The translations under genes and the position numbers were made by a program. A stretch of DNA of 27,030 bases from CAYWBW01 sp964456745 (lineage in GTDB: Bacteria > Patescibacteriota > Gracilibacteria > GCA-2401425 > JAJOLG01), in contig CAYWBW010000027.1 of the NCBI GenBank assembly GCA_964456745.1, positions 1 through 27,030 of the forward strand. Reading direction: 5' to 3'. Each line of letters begins with the position of its first letter. Within the stretch, counting starts at the first letter, position 1. Below the pieces are notes generated by a model, which had not been told where the DNA came from, did no database searches, and worked only from the letters and a program-made list of their open reading frames with translations. Below, in pieces: positions 19,594-26,971 of this stretch.

Positions 19594-20288
19594 TTAAAGA
19601 TATTCTCAATATTTGTTTTCAAGTGAACTCCTGATACTACTTCATTTTGGCAGTCCTTTAATTATTTCTTTAATTGTATTTCAGTATGTTACCCCATTAC
19701 TTTCATCTAATCCACTAATTACTGCCTCTACTACCTGTATAATTCATAAAGTATCATTATCAAATAATGCAAGTCATTCGTTTCTTATTGCGTCATTTGG
19801 AGAATTTTTAACCAATGAGATTGCAGATCGCATTTTATTAAAAATTGCAACCTTATCTCAACTTATTTTTTCAAATAATGTTATTTCCAATCACTTAAAA
19901 GCCTCTTTTTGTTTTTTGATTATTGCATCCTGATTCTTTGTAATCCATTGTTCTATTGCCGTATTCCACTCAGGTTTTCCTTGTAACATTGCCATTCATC
20001 AAAAATTTTCAACAGATGCAGATATTTCAGCTAATAGCGTTATTCAATCAGCAGTATTTAGTAAATTATCCAAATTATCAATATCAGACTGAAGAGCCCT
20101 AGGAAGAGCAATACGTTCTTCTTGTAAAAAACTCTCATCTCAATATCTATTTCTTACATTATCTTTCCTATCATTTAATCAACTATCATCCGACTGCTTA
20201 GGAGTTTGAGCAACAGTATCATTTCACGCTTCAGGATTTCCTAGAAATAATAATCTAGCTTCTAAAAAATTTTATTTTGTGTTTTCAT
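19594..20288 (-). pseudogene. Hypothetical protein, third gene of the KilA-N operon, with 5' frame break
   Basis: ATG 20288 gives only MKTQNKIF before TAG. One extra T in the run complementary to A 20264-20269 joins it to a frame that continues LEARLLFLGNPEAGND and stays open to TAA 19594-19596, for about 231 residues. The protein is mostly helical, with a Ser/Asp/Asn-rich early part, then FLQEERIALPRALQSDIDNL and a region rich in Ile, Leu and Lys (WITKNQDAIIKKQKEAFKG). No family recognised. The length (695 bases) is one base short of a whole number of codons, consistent with a single-base loss. If the base is missing from the real DNA, translation could restart only with a non-ATG codon. Confidence 0.5.
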
Positions 20289-20374
20289 AATTTTTATTTT
20301 AAGCTTAGCTTTAAAAAGCTTCTCTACATTATAGCAAACTTTTCTATAAAATACTACCTTATTTTTAAAATGTA

Positions 20375-20836
20375 TTAGATTTCTTTTTTGCACACCTCAC
20401 AAACAGCCTTGCTAAAGGCATTAGGCATATTCTTACTAAGATTTTCAATATATTCAATTTCATCGTCTTTTCACTTAATCTCCTTAATCTCCTTAATCTC
20501 ATCCATAATGTTCATAGCAAAATCAAATTCTCATTTATTAATTAAATTCTCAACTAATAATTTTACTATTTTCTCAGCTTTTTCTCATGTTTCATTATCA
20601 AATCTATTTTTTATTCTTTTAAGCTCACTAAATTTATTAGATAAATATTCATAAAACTCTTTAGCCATTTCAGGAGTTTCAACTTTAACAACATTATTTT
20701 TTACATATCATAATATCTCATCAGCTCTTTCTGGAGTAATCTTATCGCTATCCATCAAAGGTAAGATGATTTTTTTAGCTTCTCTATAAATTCTAAGTTT
20801 TGTAATAGGGTTTAGCCTTATTTCAATGTTAACCAT
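20375..20836 (-). CDS. Hypothetical protein with short EIK repeats
   Basis: A 153-aa protein starting MVNIEIRLNPITKLRIYREA, helical and strongly charged. About residues 115-123 are a short tandem repeat (DEIKEIKEIK), encoded by an imperfect 9-bp repeat in the DNA. The end is FSKAVCEVCKKEI, whose CxxC could bind metal if paired with other ligands, but only two Cys are seen. It starts five bases after the KilA-N stop and so is in one operon with it. No family recognised. A role in the element's replication or regulation is possible from context only. Confidence 0.6.
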
Positions 20837-20841
20837 GTAAA

Positions 20842-21669
20842 TTATTTTAATTTTTTAATATTTGTATTTTTAGTTAGAGATTCCATTTGATATATAGATA
20901 TCTGATTTAACTTTATAAGCCTTTCTTTTTGACTTATTCAAGTTTTAATCAGCTCAGCATTAAAACTCTCAATATTAGAAAGTACTACCAATTGCTCTAC
21001 TGTTGCATAATCTCTTATATTTCAATCCTTATCAGGATTAGCCTCTCTCCATTGCTTAGCAGTCATATTGAATAATGCAACATTAAGAACATCAGCTTCA
21101 TTGGCATAAATAAATCCCTTTTGTGCTTTATTTATCTCTAATGGTATTAAGTTTTCCTTTATAGCATCAGTATGGATTTTGTAGTTAACTTTTGCTAGAT
21201 TTCTTTTTAAATCCCATCATAAAGCCTCTTTTTCAATTTCTTGCTCTTTAAGTCTTTGAAACTCTTTTATCAGAAATAGCTTAAACTCTGCACTTAACCA
21301 AGATCAAAACTCAAAAGCAATATCTTTATGGGCATAAGTGCCTCAATATCTTCATGTTTTAGATATTATTCATATTGCATTTGTTGATTCTATCCATTTT
21401 TTAGGAGTTAATGAAAAGCTGTTAGATCAAGCTTTATTTTTAAATCCATCGAAATCGATGGAATTAAAATCTTTGTTATTAATCTTTTCCCACAATCAAA
21501 GAAATTCAATTGTTGAATAATTCCTCATCCAATTCTGTAAAACATAATCACTTCTATCTTGATCTTTAAATCTAGCCATGTCAGTCAAAGATATGTAATT
21601 TTCTTTATTTATATCAAATAAATTTACAGTTATTCATTGAACATGTATTGATTTGCCTTTCTTTGTCAT
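20842..21669 (-). CDS. KilA-N domain protein
   Basis: A 275-aa protein. Residues about 15-140 match KilA-N: NYISLTDMARFKDQDRSD, an NWMRN segment, TIEFLGLWEKIN, then GRYGGTYAHKDIAFEFGSWL and SAEFKLFLIKEFQRLKEQE. KilA-N domains are DNA-binding modules common in large bacteriophages and NCLDVs, often as antirepressor-like proteins. The C-terminal half is helical and lysine-rich, with a segment resembling phage Rha/Ant partner regions (QKGFIYANEADVLNVALF). Start MTKKGKSIHVQ is the first ATG of the frame. It leads a three-gene - strand operon with five-base spacing to the next gene. It supports a viral origin for this part of the island. Confidence 0.85.
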
Positions 21670-22200
21670 ATGAATTTTATTAATTGCATTAGCATATTAA
21701 AGAGCAATAGATATTTTATCAATCTTCTTTGTTAAATCAAAATAAGAATCAATTGTTTTTGGCTTAATCATAGTACTCCACTTCCTACCACTAATACTTT
21801 TATGCACTCTTCATTTTATTGATAAGTAAATGTAACCTTTCTCTTGGTGATTACCAAATCTGATTTATCAGATTTCTCTCTATCTTCAAACTCGAACTCT
21901 TCCTTGTTTTAAGCCATTAACTATACCTTCTCAGCAGTTCGACCCAGTTCAACTCCGACATGGTGTTTTTGCTATTATTATCATTACAATTATTATAGAT
22001 TGGCTTATAGGAATCGTATTCAATTGGTTCGATTCTGGAATGGGCTTTATTGAAATTAAGCAAAAATTCAACGAACCTCCTTTTATCTATTCTTTAGCTT
22101 AATAATTCTATTTCTATGATAATTTGCTCTACGGAATTGTTTCGTAAATATTATCCTTAAGAATTCATCAAAGTAATTCTAAAGCCCTTGTGCCAATTTT
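21670..22200. other. Gene-poor junction with possible relic coding sequence
   Basis: No intact gene is seen in about 530 bases. On the - strand, two open pieces (for example, one ending VITKRKVTFTYQ near 21818) resemble the beta-like tails of serine recombinases, but this is weak. On the + strand, a frame from about 21900 to 22103 (ending PPFIYSLA) has an Ile-rich hydrophobic stretch and no start codon. The sequence AGTTCGAC at 21936-21943 repeats the core of the candidate attachment sites. The region may be the scar where two mobile segments meet. Confidence 0.35.
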
Positions 22201-22229
22201 TTGACTAGATTAATCAGTTAAATTATGCT
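22201..22229 (+). promoter_or_regulatory. Sigma70-type promoter candidate for the PQ-loop-like gene
   Basis: TTGACT (22201-22206) and TATGCT (22224-22229) are separated by 17 bases, with the gene's ATG 36 bases further on. Both boxes are close to consensus. It is the only such pair noted in this intergenic region. Confidence 0.5.
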
Positions 22230-22264
22230 TGAGCTGTGTGAAATTAAAAATATTTATTAAAATT

Positions 22265-22546
22265 ATGGAAGAATTATTATTACAAGTTTTGAAAATAAGT
22301 TATGCTGGTGTAGGACTCGTAGGACTTATTTGATATTGGCCAACAGTTAAAGATTTGTATCATCACAAGGTAGCAAGTGCTAATATTGCATCATATGTTA
22401 TTTGGACATTATGCGGAGGGGTAGCGTTTCTTTATAGTATTTTCGTTTTACCAGATTTACTATTTCAGTTTGTATCAGGAACTGGTTTTTTAGCTTGTGC
22501 AATAATATTATTATTAAGCATGAGATTAAAAAAAGATAATAAATAA
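22265..22546 (+). CDS. Small three-helix membrane protein, PQ-loop/SemiSWEET-like
   Basis: A 93-aa protein with three predicted membrane helices (about residues 9-27, 40-62 and 67-87) and a basic C-terminus (RLKKDNK). The first loop, GYWPTVKDLYHHKVASANIASYVIW broken here as GYWPTVKDLY then HHKVASANIAS, follows the PQ-loop pattern: a Pro in the first helix, a charged cytoplasmic loop, then Ser-x-Asn/Ala-x-x-x and a Trp. SemiSWEET sugar transporters have this size and three-helix form and work as dimers. The Pro-Gln signature reads Pro-Thr here, so assignment is tentative. Only one of its eight glycines is UGA, unlike neighbours at 10-21 kb. It stands alone on the + strand, tail to tail with RloB. 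Confidence 0.5.
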
Positions 22547-22563
22547 AAAAATTATGAATTAAT

Positions 22564-23151
22564 CTATATTTGTTTTAAAACTATTTTTAATATCTTCTTT
22601 ATATCGCTCTTAAAAGGAATTTTTGAGTCGTTAATGTTTTCAATACACTTTTCAATTTTCTTTTTATCAAGCTTGGGTGTAGCTCCTTTTTTATATCTTG
22701 GCATGATTTTTTCAAATAAAGGTAAATAAATACTACTATCCATTGGCACATTAAAGTGATTATTTTGATTACAAGTATTTTTCCATTTTTCTATTTTTAA
22801 AGAATCTTCATGTAAAATTATAAAATCCTCTCAATTCATATAATTCAAAAGAAGCTCTACAGGCTTGGCATTAAAATTAATTTTTTTGATCTTACTTTCA
22901 ATTTCTTTTTTACTTATTTCTCCTCTTTTAAAAACATCATAATCTATCCATGCATAAAATTCTCTAAAAGCATTTAGCTCTTTTGATTTAAATTTTCTAA
23001 TTTTTGAATGACAATTATTTATTCTAATTCCTCATAAGTCTTTAGCAGTAAAACGAAAATCAAAAACATCATATTCTTCTAAAATACGATTCAAAGATTG
23101 AATGTAGTTATACTCAGTTTTCCCTTCACAAAATACACAAATTTGTCTCAT
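22564..23151 (-). CDS. rloB: RloB-like Toprim-family protein
   Basis: A 195-aa protein starting MRQICVFCEGKTEYNYIQSL. The EGKTE near the first strand and the acidic pair in AWIDYDVFKR (about residues 78-87) are the Toprim-type metal sites of RloB (abortive infection family). A helical C-terminal half rich in Lys (KKIEKCIENIND) follows. The family is known from restriction-modification cassettes and Abi-type defence; RloB is presumed to be a nuclease. It begins five bases after the ATPase gene and is surely co-transcribed. The ATPase plus Toprim arrangement parallels PARIS (AriA/AriB) and other OLD/Toprim systems. Two of its six glycines are UGA. Confidence 0.75.
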
Positions 23152-23156
23152 TACAA

Positions 23157-24476
23157 TTAATTATATGGATAAGGAATTCCTGAATATAAACCATTTAGAT
23201 ATCTATCTCTAAAATTAGCATCATTTCTAATTCCTTCAAAGTCTGATAGTCTTTTTATAAACGATCCTCTTTTTAGATTCTTATTCACAAAAGAAAACTC
23301 TGACATTTTATAGATGTCATCATCTAAAATGTCAGTATTATGTAGTACACATACAAGTTGAGCATTGTTTTTGTTGTATTCTTTATCTTTAAATATGCGT
23401 ATCAATGACTGCAATAGTAATGTATGAAAAGATCGATCAAGCTCATCAATAATAAAAATACCACCTTTATCTAATACCCTTAAGATAAATCCGATTAAAC
23501 CAAATGCAAGACATGTTCCAGCAGATTCTTCATGAAATCCAAAAGGAATTTCTTCTCCTGTTTCATTTTTATGAAATGACTTAATTTCATTAATTAAAAT
23601 AATATTATCCTCTTTATTTATACTCACTGATTTATTTGAACCATGAGGGATTATATATTTATTTTCATGTTTATATTTAGTTAATATATCTTTAGTTTGT
23701 TCATACTTGAATCTCTCTATATCAATATCGAATCTCTTAATAAATTCAGAAATTCTATTAAACGCATCTTGGACATCTTTTTCACTATTCGACTTTGCAA
23801 GAAGGTCTATTGAAAAATAAGCAGGAATATCATTATTAAGAGCAACGATGATGTCGTCTTTAAAATAACTATACACTAAATTTAAATGCTCATTTAAGCT
23901 TGGAAGATCTGTTTCTACAGAGGATAGAAATGTCTTAATCTGCACCTTTTTTTCATCACGTGTAGCCATACAAGTAACTTCAAACTTTTTCTTTATATCA
24001 TCTTCACTATAATTCTCTACTGCGATACCTTTAAAATCAATTTTTGTATTTTTTATAGAGAATAACATCTCATTGTTAAACAACAACCTCTCTTCTGTTA
24101 AAGAAAGTTGATTATAAGTTAAAATATATTGATATTTATTTCCTTTAATAAAGCAATCTATTAGAATAGTTGTTTCACTTCCTAAGTTTTTTAGCTTGTT
24201 AATAGAAAATAAGTTTTGAGGCAGAGCTTTTATTCCTCCCTGTATGATTCTTATAAGACAAAATAGAGCATGAACAATATTACTTTTTCCGCTAGCGTTT
24301 GCGCCATAAATGTTCATTATTGATACAAATCTATCCTCAGGCTCAGGAGTAGCTTCTAAAAAAGATAAGATATTTGATGCTTTATACCCATTTGGAGCCT
24401 TACCCTCTGCAAATGATAAATCTAAAGTTAAGTCTTCAATAGATTTAAAATTCTTAATTACTACTTTTGATATCAT
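23157..24476 (-). CDS. RloA/AAA15-like ABC-type ATPase of a defence operon
   Basis: A 439-aa ATPase of the SMC/RecF/OLD type. ISKVVIKNFKSIEDLTLDL opens it; Walker A is GANASGKS (58-65). An insertion of about 230 residues with coiled or helical content follows. The ABC signature-like EESAGT is at about 316-321, Walker B GIFIIDELD at about 339-347, and the H-loop His in VLHN at about 379. AAA15 ATPases of this kind sense phage products and switch on a partner effector, here probably RloB. The gene is intact in the standard code: none of its 21 glycines is UGA (all GGN), in sharp contrast to host-like and phage genes here. That suggests recent transfer from an organism with the standard code. 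A near-consensus promoter and a perfect inverted repeat lie just upstream. Confidence 0.88.
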   Translation of the reverse strand: MISKVVIKNFKSIEDLTLDLSFAEGKAPNGYKASNILSFLEATPEPEDRFVSIMNIYGANASGKSNIVHALFCLIRIIQGGIKALPQNLFSINKLKNLGSETTILIDCFIKGNKYQYILTYNQLSLTEERLLFNNEMLFSIKNTKIDFKGIAVENYSEDDIKKKFEVTCMATRDEKKVQIKTFLSSVETDLPSLNEHLNLVYSYFKDDIIVALNNDIPAYFSIDLLAKSNSEKDVQDAFNRISEFIKRFDIDIERFKYEQTKDILTKYKHENKYIIPHGSNKSVSINKEDNIILINEIKSFHKNETGEEIPFGFHEESAGTCLAFGLIGFILRVLDKGGIFIIDELDRSFHTLLLQSLIRIFKDKEYNKNNAQLVCVLHNTDILDDDIYKMSEFSFVNKNLKRGSFIKRLSDFEGIRNDANFRDRYLNGLYSGIPYPYN

Positions 24477-24502
24477 ATTAATTATTGTTAAAAATTATTA
24501 TC

Positions 24503-24531
24503 ATTATATATTATATTTTTTTAAAAGTCAA
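24503..24531 (-). promoter_or_regulatory. Promoter of the ATPase-RloB operon
   Basis: On the - strand TTGACT (24531-24526) and TATAAT (24508-24503) are spaced by 17 bases, with the ATPase ATG 26 bases downstream. The -10 box is perfect and the -35 box differs from consensus at one base. The AT-rich spacer adds a risk of chance match, but position and spacing are ideal. Confidence 0.7.
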
Positions 24532-24557
24532 ATATAAACGTTATTTCCGTTTATATT
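24531..24557. promoter_or_regulatory. Perfect 10-bp inverted repeat abutting the defence promoter
   Basis: AATATAAACG (24531-24540) and CGTTTATATT (24548-24557) are exact inverted copies around TTATTTC. The repeat touches the -35 box of the ATPase-RloB promoter, so a dimeric regulator bound here could control the operon. No regulator gene is obvious beside it. It could also be a hairpin in a transcript from the other direction. Confidence 0.6.
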
Positions 24558-24613
24558 ATTTTAATTTCTAAATCAATGAATTTAAAAAACTGCATTTTTC
24601 TGCAAAAATCGAT

Positions 24614-24634
24614 GAAAAAATCTTCGATTTTTTC
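24614..24634. terminator. Perfect 9-bp hairpin with A/T runs, possible bidirectional terminator
   Basis: GAAAAAATC (24614-24622) and GATTTTTTC (24626-24634) pair exactly around TTC. The T6 and A6 parts of the stem would give a terminator-like structure in either direction. It lies in the 411-base gene-poor stretch between the ATPase gene and the ParB-like gene; the rest of that stretch holds the promoter, inverted repeat, right repeat copy and decayed gene listed separately. Confidence 0.45.
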
Positions 24635-24698
24635 CCTAAGTCTTAATCTCAACATTTGCCTTAATCTAAGCCATAAATTGTGGTTTTTATTTTATACA

Positions 24699-24710
24699 AA
24701 AAAGTTCGAC
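24699..24710. repeat. Candidate attachment core, right copy (AAAAAGTTCGAC)
   Basis: Exact 12-base copy of the sequence at 15286-15297, same orientation, about 9.4 kb away. It lies eight bases before the decayed copy of the 19335 gene. If the two mark attL and attR, the island is about 9.4 kb and carries recombinase through RloA. Confidence 0.4.
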
Positions 24711-24718
24711 TGTTTACA

Positions 24719-24847
24719 AACAAGCTATTTCTAACCCCTAAGTGAAAGAACTAAGAAGCTTATTTTACTGATGAATCTGATATTGAGAAAAGTGAAAGGA
24801 ATAAGTGTGTATTTGAATCATTGAGAAGCATTGTAGTGTTTAAATAA
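24719..24847 (+). pseudogene. Decayed copy of the 19335-19508 gene
   Basis: AACAAGCTATTTCTA followed by CCCCT, the block GTGAAA with AGAACTAAGAAG, and later GTGAAAGGAATAAGTGTGTA repeat the DNA of the island gene at 19350-19508. Relative to that copy, two bases are missing from an A-run and about 15 bases after AAGAAG are gone, so the reading frame is broken. The start of the gene is missing too. It is a pseudogene, probably left by a related element. Confidence 0.7.
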
Positions 24848-24887
24848 AGTTGCTTATTGAAGTTGTTTTATACAATGAAAAATACCA

Positions 24888-25115
24888 TTATTCTATAATT
24901 AATACCTTGATTACATCAATATTTTTTTGCAATACTGGAAGGCTTTCTTTTGAACACCAGCACCACATATGAGTCATATTAAAATGTTTTGTCATTAAGT
25001 ATCTATGATGCCCATCTACTATATTTCCATTATCATCTATAACGATGGGTTGAACACAAGAATTACAAGACAAGCTAACGGCAGTCTCATTGATTCATCA
25101 TAAGAAATTTATCAC
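24888..25115 (-). CDS. ParB-like N-terminal domain fragment
   Basis: The frame covers about 75 codons from a possible GTG at 25115 to TAA 24888-24890. It has the ParB/Srx pattern VQPIVIDDNGNIVDGHHRYL, where GHHRYLM corresponds to the GxRR/GHHRY phosphate-binding helix, and a short tail rich in Trp, Cys and Met. The open frame extends upstream a further nine codons with residues (IIEKIKPQ) that match the usual ParB beginning, but no ATG is present, so the true start is uncertain (GTG, ATT or a lost 5' end). Family members act as DNA-binding/CTPase or nuclease modules. Whether this short form is functional is unclear. Confidence 0.6.
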
Positions 25116-25176
25116 TTGAGGCTTTATTTTCTCTATAATGTTTTATTACATTCAATTTTTATTGCATACCTACCCC

Positions 25177-25710
25177 TTAACTCAATCATACAAATCAGTT
25201 TAATCCCTCACAACTCTTTTCTGCAAAAGAAGATAATTCATCGATTGCTTTGAGATCTATTTTACTCAAAATTCCACATTGCTGGTGAGCAATTCTTAAA
25301 TTTTTGACAATTCAAGGCATTACTGAACCAATATATGTAAAAGCATCTACAATTCCACCTCTATATACCTCATCACACTCTTGCTTTAACAAATTACACA
25401 GATCTGAAATAGAATTAGCTTTTCATAATCCAAAATTATTATATGCTATTGCACCGTTAATTACCAAAATTTCTTCTAATAAGATATTTATCTTAAATTC
25501 AAGTTCTTTGCTTATATTTTCAGGTAAACTGATTTCAATTCATTTACAAGTCTTCTTGCCTATTACTCACAACCTAGTTAAGGCATCAGCAACCACTTGC
25601 CTTTTAAACAATAACATATTTTTATCATACCTGATACAATAAAACAATCATCATCATAAATCTGGATTATTTTCATGCTGATTATATCCTTCAATAATAC
25701 TATTAGTCAT
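25177..25710 (-). CDS. Hypothetical protein, 177 aa
   Basis: The frame starts MTNSIIEGYNQHENNPDLGGG and ends TAA 25177-25179. It has a run of three UGA codons (Gly-Gly-Gly), then a basic stretch (LFKRQVVADALTRLG). A helical middle follows (ISKELEFKINILLEEILVI), then a segment NNFGLGKANSISDLCNLLKQ, and a C-terminal helix ending EGLNGFVGLS. Five or six Cys are scattered without a clear metal-binding spacing. No family recognised. It sits in a - strand series with the ParB-like gene and the repeat protein, with 61 and 85-base gaps. Confidence 0.6.
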
Positions 25711-25795
25711 AAGTTATTACATCTCGACTTTATAGATTTTTATTTTTTATGTCAAAAAAATTTTTTACAAATAAAGTATAAAATTATTATTAAAT

Positions 25796-26684
25796 CTAAC
25801 CATGAACATTTTGTCTATTTTTAACGCTCAATAAAGAATATGCCAAACGCATAACAACTTTATTCGAATGATCTTTAGCAATTTTCGTTAGTTGTTCCTG
25901 AACAGCATAGTTTGAAGATAATGATACTGATTCTGAAATTAATAATAAGGCAGGTAATATAGATATTGACGAATTCTCAAATTTCAATTTACTATTAAGA
26001 AACTCCATTTCTCCTTCGGGTAGAGTTATAATTCTAATTCTTAAGTTTTTAAATGCCGTAGTATATCTTGTACGAGCTTCATCTTGAACAAGCTCTAAAT
26101 TCTTTGGATCATATCCATCTTGAAGCCATAAATGTTCAAAAATCGAATCCACTACATTTAAAACAAGAATCAAACGAAGAGTTTCATTATATTTCAAATC
26201 AATATCTTTTAATCACTTCTCATCTTCTTTATGTAAAAACTCTCCCCCTTCTGCACAATCTGCACAATCTGCACAATCTGCAAATTGTTCATATTCATTA
26301 ATAATTTCATTCAATCATTGCTCATTAACCCTGAAATGTTTAGTAGAGCCATCTTGCATAGTAAAGTTAAAATAATTTCCTCAATTATTCTTTTCTAATC
26401 TATAAATTTTTACTACATTATCTAGTATGATATTTCCAAATGAAACCTGTACTTCTTTATTTTCTGTACTTTCTGTACTTTCTGTACTTTCTGTACTTTC
26501 TGTACTTTCTGTACTTTCTGTACTNNNNNNNNNNNNNNNNNNNNNNNNNNNNNNNNNNNNNNNNNNNNNNNNNNNNNNNNNNNNNNNNNNNNNNNNNNNN
26601 NNNNNNNNNNNNNNNNNNNNNNNNTTCTCTCACTTGATCTCTTACAGTATTTAATTGACTATCTTCATCTATATAATGTTGCAT
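25796..26684 (-). CDS. Hypothetical protein with Ser-Thr-Glu tandem repeat, split by an assembly gap
   Basis: N-terminus MQHYIDEDSQLNTVRDQVRE at 26684, then 100 N (26525-26624), then at least seven copies of Ser-Thr-Glu (9-bp unit) before ENKEVQVSFGNIILD. Next comes a beta-like domain (YFNFTMQDGSTKHFRV), then a second short repeat, ADCADCADCA from three copies of a 9-bp unit. The C-terminal 130 residues are helical (LRLILVLNVVDSIFEHLWL, FKNLRIRIITLPEGEMEF). No family recognised. Whether the two sides of the gap are in the same frame cannot be known from this sequence. Three of its glycines are UGA and the others GGN. Confidence 0.6.
26462..26524 (-). repeat. Seven 9-bp tandem repeats (Ser-Thr-Glu) ending at the gap
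   Basis: TTCTGTACT repeated seven times without error on the + strand, coding Ser-Thr-Glu on the - strand, and running straight into the 100-N block. The number of copies is therefore unknown. Perfect short tandem repeats of a multiple of three change length without breaking the frame. Confidence 0.9.
26525..26624. other. Assembly gap (100 N)
   Basis: Exactly 100 N, a conventional filler for unknown size. It begins in a tandem repeat, which is the likely reason the assembly broke. Confidence 0.95.
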
Positions 26685-26691
26685 AATATTA

Positions 26692-26971
26692 TTAAATTAT
26701 AGTTATAATACAAACTATTTTTATAAAGTCAAGTCTTTTAAATATTCACACAGGATCTATATCATCTCTGTAAAGATTTAATAATTCAGAGATAAAATTA
26801 GAATTAAGTAAATTATAATTTAAATTTATCTGTGATAAAAAATTAATACCAATAACTTAACCCTTGCTAAGAATTAATACATGACAACACAAAGTTTAAA
26901 TCCTCTCTTGTCCAATTATCAGGATTTGAAGTATGTATTATATCATGAGATCAATATTCAGATCCATTCAT
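26692..26971 (-). pseudogene. Probable decayed or partial gene at the right edge
   Basis: A 34-codon frame from ATG 26971 (MNGSEYGSHDI) ends at TAG 26867-26869. In another frame a second open piece (INFLSQINLNYNLLNSNF, then DDIDPVGIFKRLDF) runs to TAA 26692-26694. Together they look like one helical protein broken near 26860, but no family is recognised and either piece may be chance. The remaining bases to 27030 show no gene. Confidence 0.3.

Noticed and set aside
21445..21462. TCCATCGA-AA-TCGATGGA, an 8-bp perfect palindrome
   Set aside because: It sits inside the KilA-N coding region and encodes an ordinary SIDFDG segment; no neighbouring feature suggests a regulatory role, so it was not listed as a site.
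21930..21960. TTCGA-containing sequence resembling a tRNA T-arm
   Set aside because: No matching acceptor, D-arm or anticodon stem could be found around it; no tRNA gene is supported in the window.
26462..26524. Short tandem repeats as a possible CRISPR array
   Set aside because: Nine-base units with no spacers, in frame inside a coding region; a protein repeat, not an array.
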